Source of the DNA: JBFHNV01 sp965365655
Lineage (GTDB): Bacteria; Pseudomonadota; Gammaproteobacteria; HK1
NCBI GenBank assembly: GCA_965365655.1
Contig: CBDUCN010000224.1
Span: forward strand, 1 to 9,084
DNA: 9,084 nucleotides
Direction: 5' to 3'
Under the pieces are notes generated by a model. That model worked only from the letters and a program-made list of their open reading frames with translations. It had not been told where the DNA came from and ran no database searches. Position 1 is the stretch's first letter, and the number at the start of each line of letters is the position of its first letter. The position numbers were made by a program, and so were the translations under genes. Positions 1 through 7,545 of the stretch are shown here, piece after piece.

Positions 1-69
1 GCGGACGCCGGCGACGGGAAGGCCAGCCTGGAGGACATCGCATGGCGCGCTACGACACCGTGGACGTGA
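1..69 (+). CDS. 3' end of an unidentified upstream gene (partial)
   Basis: Frame 1 is open from the window edge to a TGA at 67-69 and encodes a C-terminal tail with ADAGDGKASLEDIAWR in it. Its first 13 codons all end in G or C, whereas the frame of the following hydrolase is mixed in this stretch, so frame 1 looks like the coding one up to about base 39. It would overlap the start of the dienelactone hydrolase gene by 28 bases, which suggests one transcript and coupled translation. Too little is present to name a family. The call rests on codon bias alone and could fail. Confidence 0.4.
   Translation, partial: ADAGDGKASLEDIAWRATTPWT
30..34 (+). promoter_or_regulatory. Ribosome binding site of the dienelactone hydrolase gene
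   Basis: GGAGG lies 7 bases before the ATG at 42. It fixes the start of the hydrolase, although the preceding reading frame runs on through it. Confidence 0.7.
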
Positions 70-740
70 ACGGGAGCCCGATGCGGGTGTGCATCGCGGC
101 GCCCGCGGGCGCAGGGCCGCACCCGCTGGTGGTGCTGATGTGCCACATCGGCGGGCTGGACGCGTTCACCGAGGACCGGGTGGATCGCCTCGCGGCCGCG
201 GGCTTCGTCGCGGCGGCGCCGGACATCTTCCACTACCACGACTGGATCGACGCGCGCGAGGAGCGGCGCGCGAGCCTGCGCGACACGCGCATCCTGGACG
301 ACATCCGCGCCGCGATCGCGCACGCGAAGGCCGTCGAGGCGGTGGCCGCGTCGCGCATCGGCATCATCGGCCACTGCATGGGCGGGCGCACCGCGATGCT
401 GGGCGCCGGCAACATCCCGGAGATCGGGCCGCTCGCGATCTACTACGGCGGGCGCACGATGCTGTCCTGGGGAGAGGGCCTGCCCACGCCCTTCGAGCGC
501 ATCGGCGACATCCGAGGGCCGGTGATCGGCTTCTTCGGCCTCGACGACGAGGAGCCGTCGCCGGCCGACGTGGACCGCATCGAGGCGGAGTTCGCACGCC
601 ACGGCGTGCCGTGCGAGTTCCACCGCTACGCGGGCGCCGGGCACGCGTTCCAGAACTTCCTGAGCCCGGAGCGCTTCCGCGAAGAGCCCGCGCGCGACGC
701 GTGGGAGAAGACCCTGGCGTTTCTCGAGCGGTCTCTCTGA
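42..740 (+). CDS. Dienelactone hydrolase family protein
   Basis: A 232-residue alpha/beta hydrolase of the dienelactone hydrolase (DLH) family, the usual length for it. The nucleophile elbow is GHCMGG with Cys112. This cysteine, rather than serine, is the family hallmark. Asp168 or Asp169 in FFGLDDEE and His201 in GAGHAFQNF complete the expected catalytic triad. There is no signal peptide, so it should be cytoplasmic. Characterised members open the lactone ring of dienelactone in chlorocatechol breakdown, but most homologs act on unknown esters or lactones. No other chloroaromatic gene is visible here, so the substrate cannot be assigned. It is read out of a possible upstream gene that it overlaps, and it ends 34 bases before the convergent pirin gene. 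Confidence 0.88.
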   Translation: MARYDTVDVNGSPMRVCIAAPAGAGPHPLVVLMCHIGGLDAFTEDRVDRLAAAGFVAAAPDIFHYHDWIDAREERRASLRDTRILDDIRAAIAHAKAVEAVAASRIGIIGHCMGGRTAMLGAGNIPEIGPLAIYYGGRTMLSWGEGLPTPFERIGDIRGPVIGFFGLDDEEPSPADVDRIEAEFARHGVPCEFHRYAGAGHAFQNFLSPERFREEPARDAWEKTLAFLERSL

Positions 741-774
741 GCGGCCGTCCCCGGGCCCGGACCGCCCGCGCGCG

Positions 775-1677
775 TCACTCGGGCAGCGGGATGAACTCGT
801 CGTCGCCGGGCACCGGCGCGAAGCGCCCGTGCTTCCAGTCGTCCTTCGCCTGATCGATGCGCTCGCGCGAGCTCGACACCAGGTTCCACCACATGTGCCG
901 GTGTCCGAGCGGGTCGCCGCCGATCACCATCGCGCGCAGCCCGGACGCGGCCTCGAGCCGGGGCGTCGCCCCCGCCCGGAGCACCGCCATCACGCCCGGC
1001 GGCAGGGCCCGGTCCTCGATGCGCGCGTCGCCGGACACGACGTAGACCGCGAGGTCGGTCCAGCCCGCGGGCAGGTCCAGCGCGCCGCCCGCGGCGAGCC
1101 GGCACTCGAGGTACAGCGTCGGGGAATGGCAGCGCACCGGCGAGCGCCGGCCGCCGAACTCGCCCATGATCACGCGCACGCGCGCGCCGTCCACGTCGAT
1201 CTCGGGCAGATCGCCCGCCTCCGTGTGCGCGAACGACGGATCGATCTCCTCCTCGCCGTCCGGCAGAGCCATCCAGGTCTGGATGCCGTGCAGCCTCGAG
1301 TGCTCGTGCAGGTCGTCGCCCGCGCGCTCGGAGTGCACGATGCCGCGGCCCGCGGTCATCAGGTTCACGGCCCCGGCGCGTATCGGCTGCACGACGCCCA
1401 GGCTGTCGCGGTGGATGATCTCGCCCTCGAACAGATACGTGACGGTCGCGAGGCCGATGTGCGGGTGCGGCCGCACCTGGATGCCCTCACCCGGCGGGAA
1501 CCGCGCCGGGCCCATGTGATCGAAGAAGATGAACGGCCCCACCGCGCGCCGCTCCGGCGACGGCAGCACGCGGCGCACGCTGAAGCCGCCGATATCCTTC
1601 TCTTTGGGCTCGATCAGGAGCTCGACCGCGCCGGCGCCGGCGGCGCAGAGCGGCTCCACCGCATTCTGGTAGCTCAT
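775..1677 (-). CDS. Pirin family protein (metal-binding bicupin)
   Basis: A 300-residue protein of the pirin family. The N-terminal cupin holds the metal site: His71 and His73 in RPHPHIG, His115 and Glu117 in GRGIVHSE, matching the two-His plus His/Glu iron ligands of YhhW and human pirin. The motif FIFFDHMGP (residues 49-57) is also typical. The second cupin covers roughly residues 180-280. Some bacterial pirins oxidise quercetin and others bind partner enzymes, so the reaction here is unknown. The C-terminal tail (LGHRHMWWNLVSSS, then IDQAKDDW) is common in proteobacterial pirins. The start at 1677 has only a weak GGGA upstream. The gene begins 44 bases after the MetE-like paralog A ends, on the same strand, and probably shares its transcript. 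Confidence 0.92.
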   Translation of the reverse strand: MSYQNAVEPLCAAGAGAVELLIEPKEKDIGGFSVRRVLPSPERRAVGPFIFFDHMGPARFPPGEGIQVRPHPHIGLATVTYLFEGEIIHRDSLGVVQPIRAGAVNLMTAGRGIVHSERAGDDLHEHSRLHGIQTWMALPDGEEEIDPSFAHTEAGDLPEIDVDGARVRVIMGEFGGRRSPVRCHSPTLYLECRLAAGGALDLPAGWTDLAVYVVSGDARIEDRALPPGVMAVLRAGATPRLEAASGLRAMVIGGDPLGHRHMWWNLVSSSRERIDQAKDDWKHGRFAPVPGDDEFIPLPE

Positions 1678-1721
1678 CGTTCAGTCCCGGGCCCCGCGGC
1701 CCATGAGGGCGTGCCGGCAGG

Positions 1722-2747
1722 CTACAACGACGCGCGCACCAGCGCCGCCCCGTCCACCATCGCCTTCAGCTTTCCGAACGCGACGTCGCGCGACAGGTAC
1801 TTCATGCCGCAGTCCGGCGCGACGACCACCCGCTCCGGCGGCAGGTGCGCCAGCGCCGCGCGGATGCGATCCGCGACCGTCTCGGGCGTCTCCACCGCCG
1901 GGTCGCCCATGCTGATCACGCCGACCATCACGACCTTCGACGGCAGCCGCTCGAGCACGGCGAGGTCCAGCTTCGGCTGCGCCGTCTCGATCGAGATCTG
2001 GTCCGCGGCGCAGGCGTCCAGCTCGGGCAGGAACGAGTAGCCGGCGGGCTTGTCCTTGACCGTCGCGGCATAGCCGAAGCACATGTGCACCACGGTCGGG
2101 CCGGCAGCGCCGGACAGCGCGTGGTCGATCGCGTCCACCGCGAACGCCTTCGCCGCGTCCGGGCGGGCCTGCATCCACGGCTCGTCCAGCTGCACGATGT
2201 CGGCGCCCGCGGCGAACAGGTCCGCGACCTCCTGGCGCACCGCCTCGGCGTAGGCCATCGCCAGCGAGCGGCCGTCGGGATAGAAGTCGTTCTGCGCCTG
2301 CTGGCTCATCGTGAACGGGCCGGGCAGGGTCGCCTTCACGATGCGATCGGTGTTCGCGCGCAGGAAGGCCACGTCCGCGGCCTGCACCGCGCGCGGGCGG
2401 CGGATCTCGCCGACCACCCGCGGCACGTCGATGGTCTGGCCCGAGCGCCCGGTGGACTTCCCCGGGTTCTCGAGATCGATCCCCTCGAGGGCCGTCGCGA
2501 AGTGGTTCGAGTAGCTCTCGCGGCGGATCTCGCCGTCGGTGATCACGTCGACCCCGGCGCGCTCCATGTCCCGGATCGCGAGCCGCGTCGCGTCGTCCTG
2601 GGCCGCGGCCAGCAGCGGCGCGGGCACCCGCCAGATGTCGTGCGCGCGCACGCGCGGCACGCGCCCGGCCAGCGCGTCGCGGTCCACCAGCCACTCGGGC
2701 TGGGGGTAGCTGCCGACGACGGCGGTGGGGAGCAGGTGGTCGAACAT
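1722..2747 (-). CDS. MetE C-domain-like (cobalamin-independent methionine synthase II family) zinc methyltransferase, paralog A
   Basis: A 341-residue protein matching only the C-terminal catalytic barrel of MetE. It opens with the family motif VGSYPQPEWL. All zinc ligands are present: His221-x-Cys223 in HMCFG, Glu254 in ISIET and Cys313 in PDCGMK. In E. coli MetE they are His641, Cys643, Glu665 and Cys726. The N-terminal folate-binding half of MetE (about 750 residues in total) is absent. Such short proteins include folate-independent methionine synthases, and related zinc enzymes transfer methyl or alkyl groups to thiols, e.g. epoxyalkane:coenzyme M transferase. The substrate is unknown. 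I chose the ATG at 2747 because AGGAG lies 8 bases upstream and the family N-terminus begins there; the frame stays open further upstream but that part looks non-coding. Pirin follows 44 bases downstream. Paralog B lies at 4806-5828. Confidence 0.85.
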   Translation of the reverse strand: MFDHLLPTAVVGSYPQPEWLVDRDALAGRVPRVRAHDIWRVPAPLLAAAQDDATRLAIRDMERAGVDVITDGEIRRESYSNHFATALEGIDLENPGKSTGRSGQTIDVPRVVGEIRRPRAVQAADVAFLRANTDRIVKATLPGPFTMSQQAQNDFYPDGRSLAMAYAEAVRQEVADLFAAGADIVQLDEPWMQARPDAAKAFAVDAIDHALSGAAGPTVVHMCFGYAATVKDKPAGYSFLPELDACAADQISIETAQPKLDLAVLERLPSKVVMVGVISMGDPAVETPETVADRIRAALAHLPPERVVVAPDCGMKYLSRDVAFGKLKAMVDGAALVRASL

Positions 2748-3090
2748 GGCGCGGACTCCTGATTGGCTGCTGCGGATTGCGGGACCGTCGCGACTTCGCG
2801 TTGCCGGCCGGGTGGCGCCCGACGCCCATCCCCTGCCCTTGCTTCGGCTTCGCCGCAGCAGGGAGAGCACCCGTGCGGCCCGTGATCGACCCTCGCGAAC
2901 GGCCGCCCGGCAGGGCGACGCGCCGATTCTTGCCCGCCCGCCGCTGCCGCGCCACCCGCGTTCGCCGGGGCACCGGTGCCGGCGCCGCCGGGCGCGCGCG
3001 ACACGCCGCCTTGCCGCGCGCCGCCGGCTGCGCCGAACATGTGCGCGGCCCCGGGGAACCGGGAATCGCGCAGCACACCCGGGGACCCCG
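2748..3090. other. Divergent 343-base gap between MetE-like paralog A and the acyl-CoA ligase
   Basis: This gap must hold promoters for both divergent genes, but I find no convincing -35/-10 pair. Reading frames cross it, yet none shows the codon bias of the real genes. It contains the perfect 12-base palindrome GGCACCGGTGCC at 2969-2980 and an 8-base GTCGCGAC at 2787-2794. Either could be a regulator site, though both are GC-rich and may be chance. AGGAG for paralog A lies at 2756-2760 on the minus strand. GGGGA at 3081-3085 is the best, weak, site for the ligase. Confidence 0.4.
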
Positions 3091-4635
<1,545 letters not shown>

Positions 4636-4638
4636 CAG

Positions 4639-4789
4639 GCTGGTGAAGAACTCCGTTTTTCGCCAGCTTGCGCCCGGTGCAGGGATGCACCGGCGAACAT
4701 CGAGCACGCAAGTGCTTGATGTTCGGAGCAAGCCGGAGACCGCGTCTTCGGCGCAGCGAGGTGAAAACGCGCAGGATGCGCTTTTTCAC
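4639..4789 (+). repeat. Five-hairpin structured intergenic element
   Basis: Five imperfect inverted repeats sit almost end to end between two convergent genes. (1) 4639-4667, 13-bp arms, 3-base loop. (2) 4674-4693, perfect 8-bp arms CCGGTGCA, loop GGGA. (3) 4694-4725, 14-bp arms, GCAA loop (a GNRA type). (4) 4732-4752, 9-bp arms, loop CGC. (5) 4761-4789, 12-bp arms with one mismatch, loop AGGAT. GCTTGC at 4666-4671 can also pair with GCAAGC at 4728-4733, closing hairpins 2 and 3 into a junction. The four imperfect pairs in hairpins 1, 3 and 4 are all G-U when read as + strand RNA. The element could be a dispersed repeat or MITE-like sequence, a structured 3' UTR of the ligase mRNA, or a small RNA. 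Frames crossing it are open on both strands, but the palindromes explain the sequence better than a gene does. Confidence 0.6.
4761..4789. terminator. Terminator-like hairpin between ligase and MetE-like paralog B
   Basis: Arms GTGAAAACGCGC and GCGCTTTTTCAC with a 5-base loop and one mismatch. The A and T runs lie in the stem rather than after it, so it is not a classical intrinsic terminator, but it stands where a two-way terminator for the convergent genes is expected. It is also the last hairpin of the larger element. Confidence 0.35.
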
Positions 4790-4805
4790 TTCCTGGTAGC
4801 GCCCG

Positions 4806-5828
4806 TCACGCGTGCTCGGCGCGCAGGATCTTCGCGGCCTCCACCATCGCGCGCAGCTTGCCGAAGGCCGCGTCGCGGGGCAGGTACTTCATGCCGCAGT
4901 CCGGCGCGAGGATCACGTTCTCCTTCGGCATGTGCGCGAGCGCGCGGCGCACGCGCTCCGCGACCGTGTCCGGCGTCTCCACCTCGGGGGTGGAGAGATC
5001 GATGCAGCCCACCATGATCTGCTTGCCGGGCAGGGTCTCGAGCACCGAGCAGTCCAGGTTCGACTGCGCGGTCTCGATGGAGATCTGGCGGCACGCGCAG
5101 CCCGCGAGCTCCGGCAGGAAGGAGTAGCCGCTGGGCCGCTCGTGGATGATGGCCGCGTAGCCGAAGCAGATGTGCAGCGCCGTCGTGCCGTCGATTCCGT
5201 CGAGCGCCGCGTTCACCGCGTCCAGGCCGTACTCGCGCGCCTTCTCCGGGCGCGCCTGCATGTACGGCTCGTCCACCTGCACGATGTCGGCGCCGGCCGC
5301 GAACAGGTCGCGGATCTCCTCGTTCACCGCCGCGGCGTAGTCCATCGCCATCTCGGCCTCGGAGCCGTAGAAGTCGTTCTGCGCCTGCTGGCTCATCGTG
5401 AACGGGCCGGGCACCGTGATCTTCACCTGGCGATCGGTGTGCGCCTTCATGAAGCGCACGTCGTCCACCTGCACCGGGTGCAGGCGCCGGATGCGCCCGG
5501 TGACCCGCGGCACCGGGTTCGGATGCCCGGAGCGGTCCAGGGCCTCGCCCGGGTTGTCGATGTCGACGCCCTCGAGGGCGGTCGCGAAGCGGTTGGAGTA
5601 GCTCTCGCGCCGGATCTCCCCGTCGGTGACGATGTCGAGGCCGGCCTCCTCCTGCTCGCGGATCGCGACCCGCGTCGCGTCGTCCTGGGCCTCGGCGAGG
5701 TGCTCCGGCGCGACGCGCCACAGCCCCTCGAGCCGCACCCGCGGCGGGAAGCGCCCGGCGAGGCTCTCGCGGTCGATCAGCCATTCCGGCTGCGGGTAGC
5801 TGCCGACGAGGGTGGTGGGAAACAGCAC
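4806..5828 (-). CDS. MetE C-domain-like zinc methyltransferase, paralog B
   Basis: A 340-residue protein closely related to paralog A along its full length. Shared blocks include VGSYPQPEWL, TDGEIRRESYSN and PGPFTMSQQAQNDFY. The zinc ligands are all kept: His219-x-Cys221 (LHICFG), Glu252 (ISIET) and Cys311 (PDCGMK). It likewise lacks the folate-binding N-terminal half of MetE. Paralog B carries extra cysteines, Cys244 and Cys246, in the insert between the second and third ligands. I chose a GTG start at 5828 because GAGGAG lies exactly 7 bases upstream and paralog A starts at the same point; the ATG at 5888 would add 20 residues with no family match. It is convergent with the ligase and 99 bases downstream of a same-strand secreted-protein gene. 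Folate-independent methionine synthesis or methyl/alkyl transfer to another thiol are the likely options. Confidence 0.85.
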   Translation of the reverse strand: MLFPTTLVGSYPQPEWLIDRESLAGRFPPRVRLEGLWRVAPEHLAEAQDDATRVAIREQEEAGLDIVTDGEIRRESYSNRFATALEGVDIDNPGEALDRSGHPNPVPRVTGRIRRLHPVQVDDVRFMKAHTDRQVKITVPGPFTMSQQAQNDFYGSEAEMAMDYAAAVNEEIRDLFAAGADIVQVDEPYMQARPEKAREYGLDAVNAALDGIDGTTALHICFGYAAIIHERPSGYSFLPELAGCACRQISIETAQSNLDCSVLETLPGKQIMVGCIDLSTPEVETPDTVAERVRRALAHMPKENVILAPDCGMKYLPRDAAFGKLRAMVEAAKILRAEHA

Positions 5829-5835
5829 GGGCGTT

Positions 5836-5841
5836 CTCCTC
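5836..5841 (-). promoter_or_regulatory. Ribosome binding site deciding the GTG start of paralog B
   Basis: GAGGAG (minus strand) lies 7 bases before GTG at 5828. It selects this start over the upstream ATG at 5888. Its first bases also form part of an inverted repeat at 5839-5859. Confidence 0.7.
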
Positions 5842-5859
5842 GCGAGGGGGGATCGCGAG
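5839..5859 (-). promoter_or_regulatory. Inverted repeat at the paralog B leader (operator or SD-masking hairpin)
   Basis: On the minus strand, perfect 7-base arms CTCGCGA and TCGCGAG are separated by 7 bases (TCCCCCC). The downstream arm covers the first half of the GAGGAG ribosome site. The upstream arm overlaps a possible -10 hexamer, TATGCT, at 5858-5863, for which I see no good -35. It could be a repressor operator or an mRNA hairpin that limits ribosome access. Confidence 0.35.
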
Positions 5860-5908
5860 CATACCCGCACGCCGCGCGGCGCGGACACGCGGACGCGGCG
5901 TGGCGCCG

Positions 5909-5922
5909 CCCGCGGCCGCGGG
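5909..5922. terminator. Perfect GC palindrome after the secreted-protein gene
   Basis: CCCGCGGCCGCGGG begins 6 bases beyond the stop codon of the minus-strand gene at 5928. As RNA it would form a 5-bp stem with a 4-base loop. There is no T tract, so terminator function is a weak guess. Confidence 0.25.
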
Positions 5923-5927
5923 TCGGA

Positions 5928-6377
5928 TCAGCCCGGGCGCACGAGATCCGCGCAGCCGGTCGTCGCGGCCTTGCCGGTCGCGGTCCAGCACATGCGCAGC
6001 GCGCCCTCGTCCTCGATGGTGCCGACCGCGTGGGTCTTCGGACCCGCGCACACGAACTCCGACGCCGAGCGCATGGTGCACACCATCTCGCTGCTGCGCT
6101 TGTCCACCGTCCAGCGCCCGAAGAAGTGCTCGCCCACGCGGTTCGCGATGCGCAGGTTGATGACGCCCTCGCCCACGCGCGCCGGCTCACCCTCGGACAC
6201 GCGCTGACCCGGGTTGAACATCGCGGCCGGGCCGAGCGCGGCGCGCTCGCCGATGACGATGAACTCGAAGGTCCCGGTCCAGCGCCCGGTGACGTCGACC
6301 TGGGCGAGCGCGCCCGCGGGCAGCGCCGCGGCGAGGGCCAGCACGGCCGCGCGGAGTCGTGGGGTGCGCATCTGCAT
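5928..6377 (-). CDS. Small secreted or periplasmic protein with four cysteines, unknown function
   Basis: A 149-residue protein I do not recognise. Residues 1-25 form a clear Sec signal peptide: basic start (RTPRLR), Ala/Leu core, cleavage after Ala-Leu-Ala at 25. The mature part starts QVDVTGRWTGTFEF and looks like a small beta-rich domain, with a Gly-x-Trp-x-Gly opening seen in many lipocalin-like or beta-barrel proteins. Cys100, Cys110, Cys130 and Cys142 could form two disulfides in the periplasm. No lipobox or membrane segment is visible. I chose the ATG at 6377, since GGAG lies 7 bases upstream; an earlier ATG at 6452 would put 25 residues before the signal peptide. The gene is divergent from the PilZ gene and lies upstream of paralog B on the same strand, but their link is unproven. 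Confidence 0.7.
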   Translation of the reverse strand: MQMRTPRLRAAVLALAAALPAGALAQVDVTGRWTGTFEFIVIGERAALGPAAMFNPGQRVSEGEPARVGEGVINLRIANRVGEHFFGRWTVDKRSSEMVCTMRSASEFVCAGPKTHAVGTIEDEGALRMCWTATGKAATTGCADLVRPG

Positions 6378-6470
6378 GTGTCGTCTCCGAATCGAATTCC
6401 TGTCATCGACGGTACGGCCCGGCTCCGCGTCCCGCAACGCCGCCCAGCGCACGGCGCACGCGTGCGCCGC

Positions 6471-6497
6471 TCAAGTTTCCGGTGCCACGGCCGAATC
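6471..6497 (+). promoter_or_regulatory. Sigma-28 (FliA)-like promoter of the PilZ gene
   Basis: TCAAGTTT, 11 bases, GCCGAATC. The E. coli FliA consensus is TAAAGTTT, 11 bases, GCCGATAA. The match is 7 of 8 and 5 of 8 with the exact spacer. A start near 6504 would leave a leader of about 25 bases before ATG 6529. The -35 box is an AT-rich island in very GC-rich DNA. A second such site precedes the REC-kinase gene. Confidence 0.55.
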
Positions 6498-6528
6498 GCC
6501 GGGTATCCGGCCCGTTCCGGAAGGCACG

Positions 6529-7314
6529 ATGACCGGCACGCTCGCGGAGCACCCCATGACGCACGGCGACCCGCCCCCGATCGCGCACTCCCGGCGCCGC
6601 CTGTCGCAGATGACCGAAGCGTTCAACGTCTACCGCACCAGCACCTTGCTGGACGTGCTGGACCGGCCCCGCACCTTCGCGTTCGTCGACGGCGTGGTCG
6701 TCGAGAGCGCCGCGCGCGTGGTGTCGGCCGATCCCGGGGGGCTGGTGCTCGCGATCGACCGCGGCCAGCTCGCCGCGCTCGAGACCACGCGCACGCTGCT
6801 CGTGGAGAGCCCGCTCCACGGCACCACGTTCCGGGCCGAGGTGGAGGTCGTGGACCACCGGCGCGGGCTGGTGTCGATCCGCGATCTGACGGCGTTCCAC
6901 GCGTATCACGAGCGCCGCGGCCACGGGCGCACGGTGCCCGGCACCGCGATGCTCGCGCGGGTGTGCGGCCTCGGACGCGAGGCGCGCGGGCGCGTCGTGG
7001 ACCTGTCGCCGCGCGCGCTCGCGGCGGACTTCGACCGCGACGGCTTCCACCGCGTCGCGCGCGCGCCGCTGGTGCGGGTGGACGTCTGGGGCGAGCACGA
7101 CACGCCGTCGCTGCTCGAGGACTTCGAGGCGACGGCCCACATCCGCCGCACGGAAGAGCACAGCGATCACGGCAAGGCCGCGTGCCGCGTGGTGCTGGAG
7201 CTGGACGCGTACCCGGCGCTGGAGCGTGCGCTTCGCCGCTACGTCGCGGGCCGCCAGCGCGAGATCCTGACGCGGCTCGGGCTCGCGGGCAGCGACGCCG
7301 ACCCGGCCGCCTGA
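6529..7314 (+). CDS. PilZ-domain protein, flagellar-brake (YcgR)-like
   Basis: A 261-residue soluble protein that looks like a two-part PilZ receptor for cyclic di-GMP. Residues about 32-124 resemble the beta-rich N-terminal domain of YcgR-type flagellar brakes. Residues about 126-253 form the PilZ part, with Arg130-x3-Arg134 (RRGHGR), then Asp158-x-Ser160 (VVDLSPRA), and a C-terminal helix of the RRYVAGRQREIL type that is frequent in PilZ proteins. The last glycine of the usual [D/N]xSxxG motif is Ala163, so ligand affinity may be altered. The assignment is by motif and is not certain. ATG 6529 has GGAAGG 4 bases upstream; ATG 6556, with GGAG 6 bases upstream, is an equally possible start giving 252 residues. 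A sigma-28-like promoter upstream supports a role in motility. The gene converges with the REC-kinase gene. Confidence 0.65.
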   Translation: MTGTLAEHPMTHGDPPPIAHSRRRLSQMTEAFNVYRTSTLLDVLDRPRTFAFVDGVVVESAARVVSADPGGLVLAIDRGQLAALETTRTLLVESPLHGTTFRAEVEVVDHRRGLVSIRDLTAFHAYHERRGHGRTVPGTAMLARVCGLGREARGRVVDLSPRALAADFDRDGFHRVARAPLVRVDVWGEHDTPSLLEDFEATAHIRRTEEHSDHGKAACRVVLELDAYPALERALRRYVAGRQREILTRLGLAGSDADPAA

Positions 7315-7326
7315 CGTCCGCGGCAC

Positions 7327-7351
7327 GCCCGCCGCGATCGCGGCGGCGGGC
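7327..7351. terminator. GC-rich hairpin after the PilZ gene
   Basis: Perfect 9-bp arms GCCCGCCGC and GCGGCGGGC with a 7-base loop, 12 bases after the PilZ stop. No T tract follows, so it may be a terminator that works with Rho or merely an mRNA 3'-end stabiliser. Confidence 0.45.
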
Positions 7352-7379
7352 TCAGGGCTCCCGAATCCCCTGGACGCCG

Positions 7380-7412
7380 TTGCCACACGCCGCCCGGGCG
7401 TGGCCGGCAACG
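7380..7412. terminator. Second hairpin in the convergent gap
   Basis: Lower stem GTTGCC with GGCAAC and upper stem CACGCC with GGCGTG, loop GCCCG, with a small asymmetric bulge. It lies between two convergent genes and could serve either. There is no T tract. Confidence 0.35.
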
Positions 7413-7545
7413 CGCGAGGGTGCGCGAGATCGCGTGTGCAGCCTGGCGACGCAAGCGCCCATGTGACTGCTCACGGCGGCCCCCTGGCGCCGACAGCCGC
7501 GTCCACGCGGTATCGCAGCAGGCGTGGCGAGAGGTTCGCGGGCTC

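Noticed and set aside
741..774. GC-rich symmetry between the hydrolase and pirin genes as a terminator
   Set aside because: Only a 4-bp uninterrupted stem can be drawn around GTCC and GGAC, with no T tract.
2725..3090. N-terminal extension of the acyl-CoA ligase by 122 residues
   Set aside because: The extension is Arg/Ala/Pro-rich with no domain, it overlaps the paralog A start, and the ligase family begins at about 3091.
4643..5017. Open frames across the five-hairpin region, e.g. a + strand frame starting MKNSVFRQL and a minus strand frame starting MKKRILRVF
   Set aside because: The sequence is explained by nested inverted repeats, which give mirror-like frames on both strands. The + frame also runs deep into paralog B antisense.
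6378..6470. Minus-strand TTGCGG-17-TACCGT as a sigma-70 promoter for the secreted-protein gene
   Set aside because: Only 3 of 6 bases match in each box, which is not above chance in this window.
4812..7466. 884-codon + strand open frame antisense to paralog B
   Set aside because: Composition is Arg/His/Ala-rich with no motif, and it spans four real features on both strands.
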